Assembly: GCF_003323745.1 (NCBI RefSeq)
Contig: NZ_QOIL01000028.1
Coordinates: 44,411 to 108,410, forward strand
Reading direction: 5' to 3'
Origin: Sphaerisporangium album
Lineage (GTDB): Bacteria > Actinomycetota > Actinomycetes > Streptosporangiales > Streptosporangiaceae
DNA length: 64,000 bases
Shown: piece by piece, positions 14,932 to 24,508 of the stretch
How the letters are laid out: the number at the start of each line of letters is the position of its first letter
Numbering within the stretch: the stretch's first letter is position 1
Notes under the pieces: model-generated
The model's input: only the letters and a program-made list of their open reading frames with translations
What the model was told of the DNA's origin: nothing
Database searches by the model: none
Made by a program: the position numbers and the translations under genes

Positions 14932-17898
14932 ATGCGCGTTTCCTCCCCCGTCCTCGTCGGCCGCGGCGACGAGCTGGACCTGATCAAGGGCCGGCTCGCC
15001 GCCACCCGTGATCGGCGCGGCGACGCCGTGTTCGTCGTCGGTGAGGCGGGCATCGGCAAGACGCGGCTCGTGGGAGAGTGCGCCCGTCACGCCGCGGACG
15101 CGGGCATGGTGGTGCTTCGCGGGCGCGGCAGCGCGGTCGGCCCGGCGGTGCCGTTCCGCGCGGTCACCGAGGCGTTGCTCTCCCTGCTCCGCGCGGCGGA
15201 CGTCCCGCTGGACGACTCCGACCTCGCGCCGTACCGCCCCGCGCTGGCCAGGCTCGTCCCCGACTGGCGCGGCCACGCGACGCCCGGCACCGGCGAGTCC
15301 GTCATCGTGCTGGCCGAGGCGGTGCTCCGCCTGCTCGCGATCATCGGGCGTGATCGCGGCTGCCTGATGATCCTGGACGACCTGCACGACGCCGACGCCG
15401 AGACCCTGGCCGTCGTGGAGTACCTCGCCGACAACCTCGCCGACCAGCCGGCCGTCCTGCTCGTCACCCTGCAACCGGGCGCGCACGCGGCGGGGGACGT
15501 GAGCCGGGCCGCGGTGGTCCGGCGGGCCGCGACGGCCGTCACCCTGCGTCCCCTGGACGAGGAGCAGGTGCGGGCCCTGGCCGCGGCCTGCCTCGGCATC
15601 GACGCCGGCGACCTGCCCGGCCCCGTCTCCGACCGGCTCACCCGCGACGCCGACGGCATCCCGTTCGTCGTCGAGGAACTGCTCGGCGACCTGCTGGACC
15701 GGCGCGTCCTCGTCAGGGACGGCGGCGGGTGGCGCCTGACGGCCGCGCCGGGCAACGAGGTGCCCTCGAACGTCCTGCACGGCGTCGCGCAGCGCGCCGC
15801 GGGCCTCGCCGCCGCGACGCAGGAAGTGCTGCACCTGGCCGCCGTGCTCGGGCGTCAGTTCCCCGTCGAGGCCGTCCGCGCCGTGCTCGGGCTGGACGAA
15901 TCCACCCTTTTCGGCCACCTGCGCGCCGGCGTCGACGCCCAGCTTCTCGTCCCGGACCCGGCCATGCCCGACTGGTACGCCTTCCGGCACTCCCTGATCG
16001 CGGACGCGCTGCTCGCCGTGCTGCCCTCGGCGGAACGGGCCTCGCTCGCGCGGCGGGCGGCCGACGCCGTCAGCGCCGCGCATCCAGGGCTGCCGGACGA
16101 CTGGTGCCAGTTCGTCGCGGGCCTCCGCCTGGCGGCGGGGGACGCGCACGCCGCCGCGCTGCTGCTGGCCGAGGCGGGCAGGCGCGCCCTGGCGGCCGGG
16201 GCCACCGCGTCCGCGGTCACCCTGCTCGAACGGTCCTACGAGCTGGTCCCGGACGGCACCCGCGCCGACGACCGCGCCCGGGTACTCGAATCGTTCCTCC
16301 AGGCCCTGGCCGAGGCCGGGCAGGCGGACAGGGCCTTCACCGTCGCCGCGCGGGCCACCTGGGCCAGCGTCGCCACGCTGAGCGCCGAGCCGCACGTGGC
16401 GCTGCACGCGAGGCTGGCCTGGCTCGCCGTCGTGACCGGACGCTGGGCCGAGGGCGCCATGTCGGTCAAGACCGCGCGCGCCGTGCTCGGGGCCTCGCCC
16501 GAGCCGGGCCTGGTCGCGCGCATCGACGTCGTCGAGGCCCACCTGATCCTGAACGCGGGGCTCGGCCTCGACCGCGCCGCCGACGCCGAGCGGCTGGCCC
16601 GCCACGCCGTCACGTCGGCGGCGGAGGCGGGGCTGCCCGAGGTGGCCTGCCAGGCGCTGCAACTGCTCGCGATGATCGCCCGGCGGCGCGGCTTCGACGA
16701 GGCGGACGCGCACCTGAGCCGCATGCTGGCGCTCGCGGAGCGGCACGACCTGCGCATGTGGCAGATCAACGCGCTGTTCCGGCTCGGCGTCAACGAGAGC
16801 ATGCGCATGGACGAGCAGGCCCGCCTGGACCAGGCCCGTCAGGCGGCCCGGCAGACCGGCGCGATCATGCTGGGGTACAGCATCGACGTGGTCTTCGCGA
16901 TGCGGGCGGTCATGCACGCCGACTTCGAGGAGGCGCGGGCCCTGGCCGACCGCTGCGCGTCCGCGACGGCCCGGCTGCGCAACGTCGACGACCAGCAGTT
17001 CGCGGTGCTGACCGCCGCGGCCGCCGCCGCCCACCAGGCCAGGCGGCAGGAGATGGAGTCCCTGCTCGCCGAGTTCACCCGGCTGGGCGGCGCGCGGACC
17101 CAGCAGGCGCCGCTGGTGTCCGGGTTCTGCCAGGCGACGTGCGCCCTGCTGGAGGAGGACCGGCAGCGGGCGATGGACGAGCTCGACCAGGCATGGGCGT
17201 GGGAGGAGGAGAACCCGCCGGTCTTCTACCTGACCGGCCGCCACGGCCTGCGTCCCCTGCTCCTGGCGCTCGCCTCGGCCACGAGCTCCGCCGAGGGCGC
17301 GCCCGGCTCTCGCGACGCGGGCCTCGCCGAGTACACGGCAGGCGCCGCCAACGCCGCGGCCGACCTGCGGTGGAACCGGCAGTTCCTCCACCTGACGCAC
17401 GCGGTGCTCCTCGGCAGGGACGGCCACCACGACGCCGCGGCGACCGCGGTGGCCGAGGCGATGGAGACCGCGGCGCCGTACCACATGGCTCGCCACCTGG
17501 GGCTGAGGCTCGTCGCCGAGGCGGCGCTGGCCGACGGCTGGGGCGACCCCGTGACCTGGCTCCACACCGCCGAGGAGTACTTCCACCAGGTGGACGTTCC
17601 CGCCGTGGCGGCCGCGTGCCGGGCGCTGCTCCGCAAGGCGGGCGTGACGGTGGCGCAGCGCCGCACCGGCCATGACCGCATCCCGGCCGAACTACGCAAG
17701 CAGGGCGTCACCGTACGCGAGTACCAGGTGCTCCAGCTGCTCACCGACCGCCACAGCAACCACGACATCGCCCTTCGCCTGCACCTGTCGACCCGCACGG
17801 TGGAGAAGCACGTCGCCAGCCTCCTCGCCAGAACGGGCCGTCCGAACCGCGTGGACCTCGCCGCCTACGCGACCGAACTGTCCGAACGCGAGCGCTGA
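14932..17898 (+). CDS. LAL-type LuxR-family regulator with AAA ATPase domain
   Basis: This 988-residue protein has an N-terminal STAND/AAA ATPase. Walker A is GEAGIGKTRL near residue 40, and Walker B is CLMILDDLHDAD near 145. A long helical TPR-like middle follows, then a C-terminal LuxR helix-turn-helix (TVREYQVLQLLTDRHSNHDI, STRTVEKHVASLLARTG). This is the architecture of LAL regulators such as PikD-type pathway activators, which are ATP-dependent cytoplasmic activators of secondary-metabolite promoters. ATG at 14932. It is transcribed on its own between two hairpin-bounded units. Its place beside lanM suggests control of the lanthipeptide genes, but no binding site is identifiable. Confidence 0.9.
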   Translation: MRVSSPVLVGRGDELDLIKGRLAATRDRRGDAVFVVGEAGIGKTRLVGECARHAADAGMVVLRGRGSAVGPAVPFRAVTEALLSLLRAADVPLDDSDLAPYRPALARLVPDWRGHATPGTGESVIVLAEAVLRLLAIIGRDRGCLMILDDLHDADAETLAVVEYLADNLADQPAVLLVTLQPGAHAAGDVSRAAVVRRAATAVTLRPLDEEQVRALAAACLGIDAGDLPGPVSDRLTRDADGIPFVVEELLGDLLDRRVLVRDGGGWRLTAAPGNEVPSNVLHGVAQRAAGLAAATQEVLHLAAVLGRQFPVEAVRAVLGLDESTLFGHLRAGVDAQLLVPDPAMPDWYAFRHSLIADALLAVLPSAERASLARRAADAVSAAHPGLPDDWCQFVAGLRLAAGDAHAAALLLAEAGRRALAAGATASAVTLLERSYELVPDGTRADDRARVLESFLQALAEAGQADRAFTVAARATWASVATLSAEPHVALHARLAWLAVVTGRWAEGAMSVKTARAVLGASPEPGLVARIDVVEAHLILNAGLGLDRAADAERLARHAVTSAAEAGLPEVACQALQLLAMIARRRGFDEADAHLSRMLALAERHDLRMWQINALFRLGVNESMRMDEQARLDQARQAARQTGAIMLGYSIDVVFAMRAVMHADFEEARALADRCASATARLRNVDDQQFAVLTAAAAAAHQARRQEMESLLAEFTRLGGARTQQAPLVSGFCQATCALLEEDRQRAMDELDQAWAWEEENPPVFYLTGRHGLRPLLLALASATSSAEGAPGSRDAGLAEYTAGAANAAADLRWNRQFLHLTHAVLLGRDGHHDAAATAVAEAMETAAPYHMARHLGLRLVAEAALADGWGDPVTWLHTAEEYFHQVDVPAVAAACRALLRKAGVTVAQRRTGHDRIPAELRKQGVTVREYQVLQLLTDRHSNHDIALRLHLSTRTVEKHVASLLARTGRPNRVDLAAYATELSERER

Positions 17899-17994
17899 TC
17901 GGGCCTTCCCCGGCCGTGGAACGACCTCGCGCGACCATGGGGTTCGCGGACGCCAAGGCGCTGGTGCGCGGGGCCGGTTCGGTTAGGGTGTGGT

Positions 17995-18534
17995 GTGGCC
18001 GGCAGGGGGCGGCGGACGGTGCCGGTGGAGCTTCTGCCGCACCTCCGCCTGGCGCGTGACCGCATCGACCGCGACTACCGGAGCGATCTCGATCTCGACC
18101 GGCTCGCGGCCGTCGCCGGTATCTCCAAGTACTACTTCGTCCGCTGCTTCGAGGCCGCGTACGGCGAGACGCCGATGCGTTACCTCACGCGCCGCCGGCT
18201 GGAGCGGGCGCAGGATCTGCTGCGCGTCGCCAACCTGACGGTGACCGAGATCTGCATGGCGGTGGGGTTCACCAGCCTGGGGTCGTTCTCGTCCAAGTTC
18301 ACGCAGCTCGTGGGGGAGAGCCCGAGCGCGTACCGCGACCGGTGGGCGGCGCGCGGCGGCCCCCACATCCCCGGCTGCTACCTGTTCATGAACGGGGTGC
18401 TCGACCTGACGAGCACGACGGCGCCCGAGCATCCCGGCGACGCCCCCGACGCCCCCGACGCCCCCGACGCCCCCGACGCCCCCGTCGCGCCCGACGACCC
18501 CGCCGGCCACGAGGGCGTCGAGCAAGATCGCTGA
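17995..18534 (+). CDS. AraC-family regulator
   Basis: This 179-residue protein is essentially a bare AraC DNA-binding domain: two helix-turn-helix units at about residues 25-115 (DRLAAVAGISKYYFVRCF, then VTEICMAVGFTSLGSFSSKF). There is no N-terminal ligand domain. The C-terminal ~60 residues include an expanded PDA repeat. The GTG start at 17995 has no clear ribosome site and may be leaderless. It lies 53 bp upstream of a VOC-protein gene. AraC-VOC pairs recur in actinobacteria, and the regulator probably controls its neighbour. Confidence 0.85.
   Translation: MAGRGRRTVPVELLPHLRLARDRIDRDYRSDLDLDRLAAVAGISKYYFVRCFEAAYGETPMRYLTRRRLERAQDLLRVANLTVTEICMAVGFTSLGSFSSKFTQLVGESPSAYRDRWAARGGPHIPGCYLFMNGVLDLTSTTAPEHPGDAPDAPDAPDAPDAPVAPDDPAGHEGVEQDR
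18439..18483 (+). repeat. 9-bp tandem repeat in the AraC gene tail
   Basis: About five copies of a 9-bp unit (GACGCCCCC in one phase) encode APDAPDAPDAPDAPV near the C-terminus. Copy number is likely variable between strains. It lies outside the DNA-binding domain, so changes should be tolerated. Confidence 0.85.
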
Positions 18535-18587
18535 TTGTGCAATTTTGGAGAAGTCGCAGTCCACAGGCGTGGAGTAGCTTCTCCCGC

Positions 18588-19025
18588 ATGATTACGAACA
18601 TCTCGCTGACGACGATCTACTGCCTCGACCAGGACAAGGCCCTGGACTTCTACACCAACGTCCTGGGCTTCGTCGCCCGCGACGACGTCTCCATGGGCGA
18701 CGGCTTCCGCTGGGTCACCGTCAGCCACCGCGACCACCCCGAGACGCAGATCACGCTCATGAAGCCGGGCCCGCCGCTGGACGCCGAGGCGGCGGACTTC
18801 TACCGGCGGCAGCTGGAGAAGGGGCAGAGCGGCGGCCTCGGCCTGCAGGTCGACGACTGCCGCAAGACGTGCGAGGAGCTGAGCGCCAAGGGCGTCACCG
18901 TCCTGCAGGAGCCGCAGGAGCGGCCGTACGGCGTCGAGGCCGTCATCCGCGACAACTCGGGCAACTGGCTCGTCCTGGTCGAGCCCCGGGCCTACACCAA
19001 CGAGGAGATCAGCAAGGGCTGGTGA
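18588..19025 (+). CDS. VOC superfamily (glyoxalase/bleomycin-resistance fold) protein
   Basis: This 145-residue protein has two beta-alpha-beta modules typical of vicinal-oxygen-chelate proteins: TTIYCLDQDKALDFYTNVLG at the start, and GVEAVIRDNSGNWLVLVEP at the end, where the terminal Glu is the usual metal ligand position. It may be a dioxygenase/isomerase-like enzyme or a drug-binding protein; the sequence does not say which. ATG at 18588. It follows the AraC gene by 53 bp. Confidence 0.85.
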   Translation: MITNISLTTIYCLDQDKALDFYTNVLGFVARDDVSMGDGFRWVTVSHRDHPETQITLMKPGPPLDAEAADFYRRQLEKGQSGGLGLQVDDCRKTCEELSAKGVTVLQEPQERPYGVEAVIRDNSGNWLVLVEPRAYTNEEISKGW

Positions 19026-19255
19026 TCGCGGCCGGAAACCGACCGCGGTCGTCCCTGGCGTCGGGCATGGAGGGCGGGGAGACCCCCTCCAGCCGCCCGA
19101 GCTCCTGATCGGCGGTTCTTCCGGCTGGTCCGCTGACGGGTGATGTCCTTTTCACCCGCTGGACGGGGAAATGTAATCCGGCATCCCTAGTATTGCTCTT
19201 TGTCCATACAAAGGATCATGTGTCGTATGGCGTGAGAGCTGAACGGGGTGGGCGG

Positions 19256-21019
19256 GTGGCCATAGCGCAGGGGGCGCTGGATCACCGGTATCGGGGGGAG
19301 CATCCGCTCCGCACGCTCGCGTACCTGTTGCGCGAGGACCGCGGGTCCGTGGCGCTGGCCGTCGGGGCGTTCATGATCAAGCACAGCCCGACGTGGCTGC
19401 TGCCGCTGGTCACCGCCAACATCGTCGACGTGGTGGTGGGACACCAGCCGATCTGGCGGCTGTGGGCGAACACCTCCGTCCTGCTCGTCCTGCTGATCCT
19501 GAACTACCCCTTCCACCTGGCCTACGTCCGCCACCTGAGCGGGGCGATCCGCCGGATGGGGACGAACCTGCGCTCGGCGCTGTGCCGCCGCATGCAGCAG
19601 CTCTCCATCGGCTACCACTCGCGGGTCAGCGCCGGGGTGCTGCAGACCAAGGTCATCCGGGACGTCGAGAGCGTCGAGCAGATGCTCCAGCAGGCGGGTG
19701 ACCAGGGGCTCGCGGCCCTGTGGATGCTCACCGGCGGCATCGCGATCATCGCCTTCCGGGTCCCGGCCGCGCTGCCGGTGTTCCTCGTGGTCGTGCCGGC
19801 GGCGTCGCTGCTGGTCATGCGGATGCGCGGCCGCCTGCGCTCGAACAACGAGACCTTCCGCCAGGAGGTCGAGCAGCTGTCCTCCCGGGTGACGGAGATG
19901 ACCCATCTCATCCCGATCACCCGGGCGCACGGCCTTGAGCAGGACGCGCTGCGCCGCATGGACGGGACGCTGTCGAACGTCCTGCGGGCGAGCCTGCGCC
20001 TCGACCTGCTCAACGGGCGGTTCGGCTCGCTGGCGTGGATCACCCTCAACGCCCTCGGCGTCGGCTTCCTCGCCGCGTCCGCGTACGTCGCGTACTACCA
20101 GGTGCTGCCGATCACTCCCGGCGACGTGGTCATGCTCAGCACGTTCTTCGCGACGCTGACCTCCTCGGTCACCACGCTCATGAGCCTGACCCCGCTGATC
20201 AGCAAGGGCCTGGAGGCCGTGCGCTCCATCGGCGAGGTGCTCCAGGCGCCGGACCTGGAGAACAACGCGGGCAAGGCCGAGATCGACTCCGTGCGCGGCG
20301 TGGTGGAGTTCCAGGACGTCGGCTACACCTACGAGGGCGGCCGACCGGCGGTGACCGATTTCAGCCTCACCGTCTCTCCCGGGGAGACCGTCGCGCTGGT
20401 CGGTGCCTCGGGCGCGGGCAAGTCCACCGTGCTGAACCTCGTGATCGGCTTCCTGCGTCCCACGTCCGGACGGATTCTGCTCGACGGCCGCGACATGGAG
20501 ACCCTCGACCTGCGCACCTACCGGCGTTTCGTCTCCGTCGTGCCCCAGGAGTCGATCCTGTTCGAGGGCAGCATCCGCGACAACGTCCTGTACGGCATGC
20601 GCGACGTCCCGGAGGAGACGCTCAGGGACGCCCTGCGGGACGCGAACGCGCTGGAGTTCATCGACCGCCTGCCCGCCGGGCTGGACACGGTGGTCGGCGA
20701 GCGCGGCGCGCGGCTGTCAGGCGGCCAGAAGCAGCGGCTCGCCATCGCCCGCGCGCTGATCCGCGACCCCCGGGTGCTGATCCTGGACGAGGCGACCTCC
20801 GCGCTCGACACGCGGTCGGAGGCGCTCATCCAGCAGGCGCTGGCGCGGCTGGTCGCCGGCCGGACCGTGTTCGTGGTCGCCCACCGCCTGTCGACCATCC
20901 GCACGGCGGACCGCATCGTCGTCATGGAGGACGGCCGCATCGCCGAGGTGGGCGCGCACGACGAACTGATCCGCCGGCGCGGGCCGTACGCGGGTCTCCA
21001 GGCGGCGCAGCTCGGCTGA
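19256..21019 (+). CDS. ABC exporter, fused membrane and ATPase domains
   Basis: This encodes about 587 residues. The N-terminal ~310 residues contain roughly six transmembrane helices. The ATPase domain follows with Walker A GASGAGKST, signature LSGGQKQRLAIARAL, Walker B VLILDEATSALD and H-loop VAHRLST. It is a half-transporter expected to homodimerise and export a hydrophobic compound or peptide. No C39 peptidase domain is present, so any leader must be removed elsewhere. I chose GTG at 19256; GTG at 19232 is an alternative. It could export the lanthipeptide product, an inference from position. A terminator hairpin follows. Confidence 0.9.
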   Translation: MAIAQGALDHRYRGEHPLRTLAYLLREDRGSVALAVGAFMIKHSPTWLLPLVTANIVDVVVGHQPIWRLWANTSVLLVLLILNYPFHLAYVRHLSGAIRRMGTNLRSALCRRMQQLSIGYHSRVSAGVLQTKVIRDVESVEQMLQQAGDQGLAALWMLTGGIAIIAFRVPAALPVFLVVVPAASLLVMRMRGRLRSNNETFRQEVEQLSSRVTEMTHLIPITRAHGLEQDALRRMDGTLSNVLRASLRLDLLNGRFGSLAWITLNALGVGFLAASAYVAYYQVLPITPGDVVMLSTFFATLTSSVTTLMSLTPLISKGLEAVRSIGEVLQAPDLENNAGKAEIDSVRGVVEFQDVGYTYEGGRPAVTDFSLTVSPGETVALVGASGAGKSTVLNLVIGFLRPTSGRILLDGRDMETLDLRTYRRFVSVVPQESILFEGSIRDNVLYGMRDVPEETLRDALRDANALEFIDRLPAGLDTVVGERGARLSGGQKQRLAIARALIRDPRVLILDEATSALDTRSEALIQQALARLVAGRTVFVVAHRLSTIRTADRIVVMEDGRIAEVGAHDELIRRRGPYAGLQAAQLG

Positions 21020-21073
21020 CCACGCCGGCGTCCGGGGTCCCGGGTGGCGTGGGGCCGGAAAGCTTGCCGTCCT

Positions 21074-21111
21074 GGGACGGGACCGGCGTGAAGCTTTGCC
21101 GGTCCCGTCCC
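21074..21111 (+). terminator. Terminator after the ABC exporter
   Basis: Perfect 14-bp arms (21074-21087 and 21098-21111) with a 10-nt loop start 55 bp past the exporter stop. It closes that unit before the MFS gene. Confidence 0.75.
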
Positions 21112-21190
21112 CGATCACGCGTAAAACCGTTTGCGGCCACCGGAACCGCTGACTAGCGTCGGACCACTCTTCCCTCGCACGGATCGGACG

Positions 21191-22477
21191 ATGGTCATGC
21201 CGTGGCGCGCCGCCGCCCGCCGCTTCCCGGTGCTCGCGATCCGCGACTTCCGGCTGCTGCTGGCCGACCGCCTGCTCGCCCCGGCGGCCGTCGCGTTCTC
21301 GATGGTGGGCGTCTCGTTCGCCGTCCTGGACATCACCGGGTCGACCGCCGACCTGTCGTACGTCCTGGCGGCGCAGATCGCTCCCTCCCTGGTGTTCACG
21401 CTGATCAGCGGCGTCATCTCGGACCGCATCCCGCCGCAGCGGGTGATCGTCGCGGCCAACGTCATGATCGCGGTCGCCGAGGGGCTGCTGGGCCTCCTCG
21501 TGCTCGGCGGCGACGCCCGGTTGTGGCAGATGATCCTGCTGGAGGCGCTGACCGGCGTCGGCATGGCGGTGTTCTGGCCGGCCTCGCAGGCGCTGCTGCC
21601 GAAGATCGTGCCCGACCCGCTGCTGCAACAGGCCAACGCCCTGAGCCGGCTGGCGATGAACGGCGCGCAGATGGGCGGCGCGGCCGTCGCGGGCGTGGTC
21701 GTCGCGGCGGTCGGGCCGGGCTGGGCGATGACCGTCTGCGGCATCGGCCTGCTCGGCACGATCCCGATGCTCCTCGCGATCCGCGCGCCCGGCCACCAGC
21801 GCGCGGCGGGCGAGGAGGCGGGCATGCTGCGCGAGCTGCGGGAGGGCTGGTCGGAGTTCCGCAGTCACACCTGGCTGTGGGCGATCGTCCTGCAGTACGC
21901 GGTCGTCATGATGGCCTGGTACGGGAGCTTCCAGGTGCTCGGCCCGCCGGTCGCCAAGGCCCATCTCGGCGGCCCGGCCGCCTGGGGGGCGATCGCGTCG
22001 GCCGAGGCGCTCGGGCTGGTCGTGGGCGGGCTGGTCTCGTTGCGGTTCACCCCGCGACGGCCCCTTCTGTTCGTGGTCTCCATCGGCGCGGTCGTCGCGC
22101 TCTCGCCGCTGTCGCTGGCCATGCGCTGGCCTCTGGTGGCGATATGCCTGGCCGCGGTGGTGCTCGGCGTGGCGATGGAGATCATGGTCGTGCAGTGGAG
22201 CGTCACGCTGACCCGGAACGTGCCGCCCGGCAAGCTGGCGCGGGTCTCCGCCTACGACGCGCTCGGCTCCGTCATGGCGATGCCGGTCGGCGCGCTGGTC
22301 GCGGGCCCGATCGCGGCCGAGATCGGGCTGTCGGTGACGCAGTACGGCGCGGCGGCCCTGATGGTGGTGGCGTCGGGGCTGGCCCTGCTCCCGCGGGACG
22401 TATGGACGCTACGCTCGCCCTCTCCCGGCGACGCTGCGGAGACGCCCCCCGTGCCCACGTCCTCCACCTCGGGCTGA
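21191..22477 (+). CDS. MFS transporter
   Basis: This encodes 428 residues with about 12 hydrophobic helices. FRLLLADRLLAPAAVAF begins helix 1, and SDRIPPQRVIVAANVM is a divergent form of the loop 2-3 motif A. It resembles the DHA3-type MFS permeases (EntS-like) of actinobacteria, commonly exporters of siderophores or antibiotics. ATG at 21191 is followed by a second ATG two codons later. The substrate is unknown. It may belong to the natural-product locus, or just sit at its edge. Confidence 0.85.
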   Translation: MVMPWRAAARRFPVLAIRDFRLLLADRLLAPAAVAFSMVGVSFAVLDITGSTADLSYVLAAQIAPSLVFTLISGVISDRIPPQRVIVAANVMIAVAEGLLGLLVLGGDARLWQMILLEALTGVGMAVFWPASQALLPKIVPDPLLQQANALSRLAMNGAQMGGAAVAGVVVAAVGPGWAMTVCGIGLLGTIPMLLAIRAPGHQRAAGEEAGMLRELREGWSEFRSHTWLWAIVLQYAVVMMAWYGSFQVLGPPVAKAHLGGPAAWGAIASAEALGLVVGGLVSLRFTPRRPLLFVVSIGAVVALSPLSLAMRWPLVAICLAAVVLGVAMEIMVVQWSVTLTRNVPPGKLARVSAYDALGSVMAMPVGALVAGPIAAEIGLSVTQYGAAALMVVASGLALLPRDVWTLRSPSPGDAAETPPVPTSSTSG

Positions 22478-22650
22478 CCCGGTCCGCGGGCGGTGATCCG
22501 TCCCGGATCGCCCGCCCCGCCTCGCCCCGGTTGCGGAGCGCGCCCTGTATGTGGCAAGACGTAGCAGATGATCTCCGCCGTCTCTGGCATCTTCGGCATT
22601 TCGGACATCCGGCATGTTCGGGGGGGTCGCGCGGGAATCCCGGCTCGGGG

Positions 22651-22670
22651 TATATAGTTAGCAAAGGTAA
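22651..22670 (+). promoter_or_regulatory. MarR-type operator/promoter
   Basis: TATATAG (22651-22657) resembles a -10 element and abuts TTAGCAAAGGTAA (22658-22670), an imperfect dyad of the TTAGC-N3-GCTAA type often seen ahead of actinobacterial MarR-MFS operons. It ends 6 bp before the MarR ATG, so the regulator probably represses itself and the downstream transporter. The 170 bp upstream, back to the previous MFS stop, show no gene. Confidence 0.5.
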
Positions 22671-22676
22671 TGAGTT

Positions 22677-23138
22677 ATGACGAACACCACCACAAGGACG
22701 GGACGCCTACCGGGCCCACGCAGCGACGCCGAGCTGGCCTCCGCGCTGCGCGTGTCGCTGGCGCGCCTGACCAGAAGGCTGCGGCGGCAGGCTGGAGCCA
22801 ACACCCTGACCCCGACGCAGCTCGCGACTCTCGCCGCCGTCGAGCGGCACTCCGCTATGACGCCTGGCGAGCTCGCCGAGCTGGAGAAGATGCAACCCCC
22901 TTCGATGACGCGGGTGATCGCCGCTCTGGAGGAGCGCGAGCTGCTCGCCCGCACCCCACACCCGACCGACCGGCGGCAGGTGACCGTCAGTGTGACCGAG
23001 GCCGGCCGGGGGCTGCTGAAGGAGGAACGCCGACGGAAAGAGGCGTGGCTTGCCATGCGGCTGGAGGAGCTGTCGCCCGAGGAGCGGGCGACACTGCGGG
23101 CCGCGGCGCCGATCCTGGAGAAGCTCTCGCAGACGTGA
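22677..23138 (+). CDS. MarR-family regulator
   Basis: This 153-residue winged-helix regulator has LTPTQLATLAAVERHSAMTP at the DNA-binding entry helices, SMTRVIAALEERELL as recognition helix, and HPTDRRQVTVSVTEAGRGLL as the wing with the conserved D-x-R. It acts as a dimeric ligand-responsive repressor. ATG at 22677. Its stop overlaps the GTG of the following MFS gene (GTGA), so it almost certainly controls that exporter. Confidence 0.93.
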   Translation: MTNTTTRTGRLPGPRSDAELASALRVSLARLTRRLRRQAGANTLTPTQLATLAAVERHSAMTPGELAELEKMQPPSMTRVIAALEERELLARTPHPTDRRQVTVSVTEAGRGLLKEERRRKEAWLAMRLEELSPEERATLRAAAPILEKLSQT

Positions 23139-24508
23139 CCCGTCCACAGGCTGTGGACGACGCCCGGGTGGCCGTAAGGGAGGCGCGGGAATCCGAGCCG
23201 CAGGAGGTCCAGGCCGAGGAGACGCGCGGCGCCGAACCGCTTTCGCGCTCGCGCGGCGGGATGTTCCGGTCCCTGCGTAATTACAACTACCGCCTGTTCG
23301 TGTCCGGCAGCGTCGTGTCGAACGTCGGCACGTGGATGCAGCGGACCGCCCAGGACTGGCTGGTCCTGGAGCTCACCCACGGCAGCTCGGCCGCGCTCGG
23401 CGTCACCACGGCCCTGCAGTTCCTCCCGGTCGTCCTGTTCGGCCTGTGGGGCGGCATGCTGGCCGACCGGTACCCCAAGCGCCCGCTGCTCATGGCCGCC
23501 CAGTCGCTGCTCGGGCTGCTCGCGCTGGCGATGGGCCTGCTGACGATCACCGGGTACGCGCAGACCTGGCACGTGTACGTGATGGCGTTCATGCTGGGGC
23601 TGGTCTCGTGCGTCGAGGTGCCCACCCGGCAGTCGTTCGTGGTCGAGATGGTCGGCCGGCGCGACCTGGCCAACGCGATCGCCCTCAACAGCTCGACCTT
23701 CAACCTCGCGCGGGTCGTCGGACCGGCGCTCGCCGGCGTGCTGATCTACGCGCTGGGCGGGACCGGGCCGATCTTCCTGCTGAACGCGGTGTCGTTCGCC
23801 GCGGTGATCAGCGGCCTGTTGCTGATGCGCACCTCCGAACTGCGCACCCCCGAACCGGTCGCGCGCGCCAAGGGACAGCTCCGCGAGGGCCTGCGGTACG
23901 TGTGGCAGCGTCCGGAGCTGCTGATGCCGATCCTCCTGGTGGCGTTCGTGGCGATGTTCGCGACCAGCTTCTCCATGAGCATCGCGCTGATGGCGAAGCA
24001 GGTCTTCGGCCAGGACGCCTCGTCGTTCGGCGTCGCGTCCAGCGTCTTCGCGGTCGGCGCCCTCGGCGGGGCGCTGCTGGCCGCGCGCCGCGCCCGTCCC
24101 ACGCGCCGGCTGCTGATCGCCGGAGGCGTCGTCTTCGGCCTCGCCCAGATCGCCGCCGGGCTCGCCCCCGCGTACCTGGCCTTCCTGCTCCTGCTGGTCC
24201 CGGCCGGCATGGCGATGATCACGACGAACACCGCCGCGAACTCCTCCGTCCAGCTCGCCGCCTCGCCGGAGATGCGCGGGCGGGTCATGGGAATCTATGT
24301 GCTGGTGTTCACCGGTGGCGCTCCCATCGGCGCACCGCTGATCGGCTGGATCGGCGAGTTCGCCGGGCCCCGCCTCGGGGTCGTGATCTGCGGGGTGATG
24401 TGCCTGGTCGGGGTCGGGCTCGCCATCCTGCTCACCAGGTTCGCCGCGGGAAGGACGCATGGTGCGGTTGTTCGTGGCGTTGTCGCCGCCCCAGGAGGCG
24501 CTCGCTGA
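23135..24508 (+). CDS. MFS drug-efflux transporter
   Basis: This 457-residue DHA3-type MFS protein has a ~45-residue hydrophilic N-terminus, then FRSLRNYNYRLFVSGSVVSN entering helix 1. GGMLADRYPKRPLLMAAQ is motif A, and about 12 helices follow. The GTG start at 23135 overlaps the MarR stop. It is likely an exporter of toxic compounds controlled by the MarR protein. Its 3' end overlaps the next gene by 50 nt. Confidence 0.9.
   Translation: MTRPQAVDDARVAVREARESEPQEVQAEETRGAEPLSRSRGGMFRSLRNYNYRLFVSGSVVSNVGTWMQRTAQDWLVLELTHGSSAALGVTTALQFLPVVLFGLWGGMLADRYPKRPLLMAAQSLLGLLALAMGLLTITGYAQTWHVYVMAFMLGLVSCVEVPTRQSFVVEMVGRRDLANAIALNSSTFNLARVVGPALAGVLIYALGGTGPIFLLNAVSFAAVISGLLLMRTSELRTPEPVARAKGQLREGLRYVWQRPELLMPILLVAFVAMFATSFSMSIALMAKQVFGQDASSFGVASSVFAVGALGGALLAARRARPTRRLLIAGGVVFGLAQIAAGLAPAYLAFLLLLVPAGMAMITTNTAANSSVQLAASPEMRGRVMGIYVLVFTGGAPIGAPLIGWIGEFAGPRLGVVICGVMCLVGVGLAILLTRFAAGRTHGAVVRGVVAAPGGAR

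Noticed and set aside
14647-17673. A 1008-codon open frame antisense to the LAL regulator
   Set aside because: It mirrors codon-position GC bias of the true gene, has Arg/Gly/Gln-rich text and no motifs. The sense frame has clear Walker and LuxR motifs.
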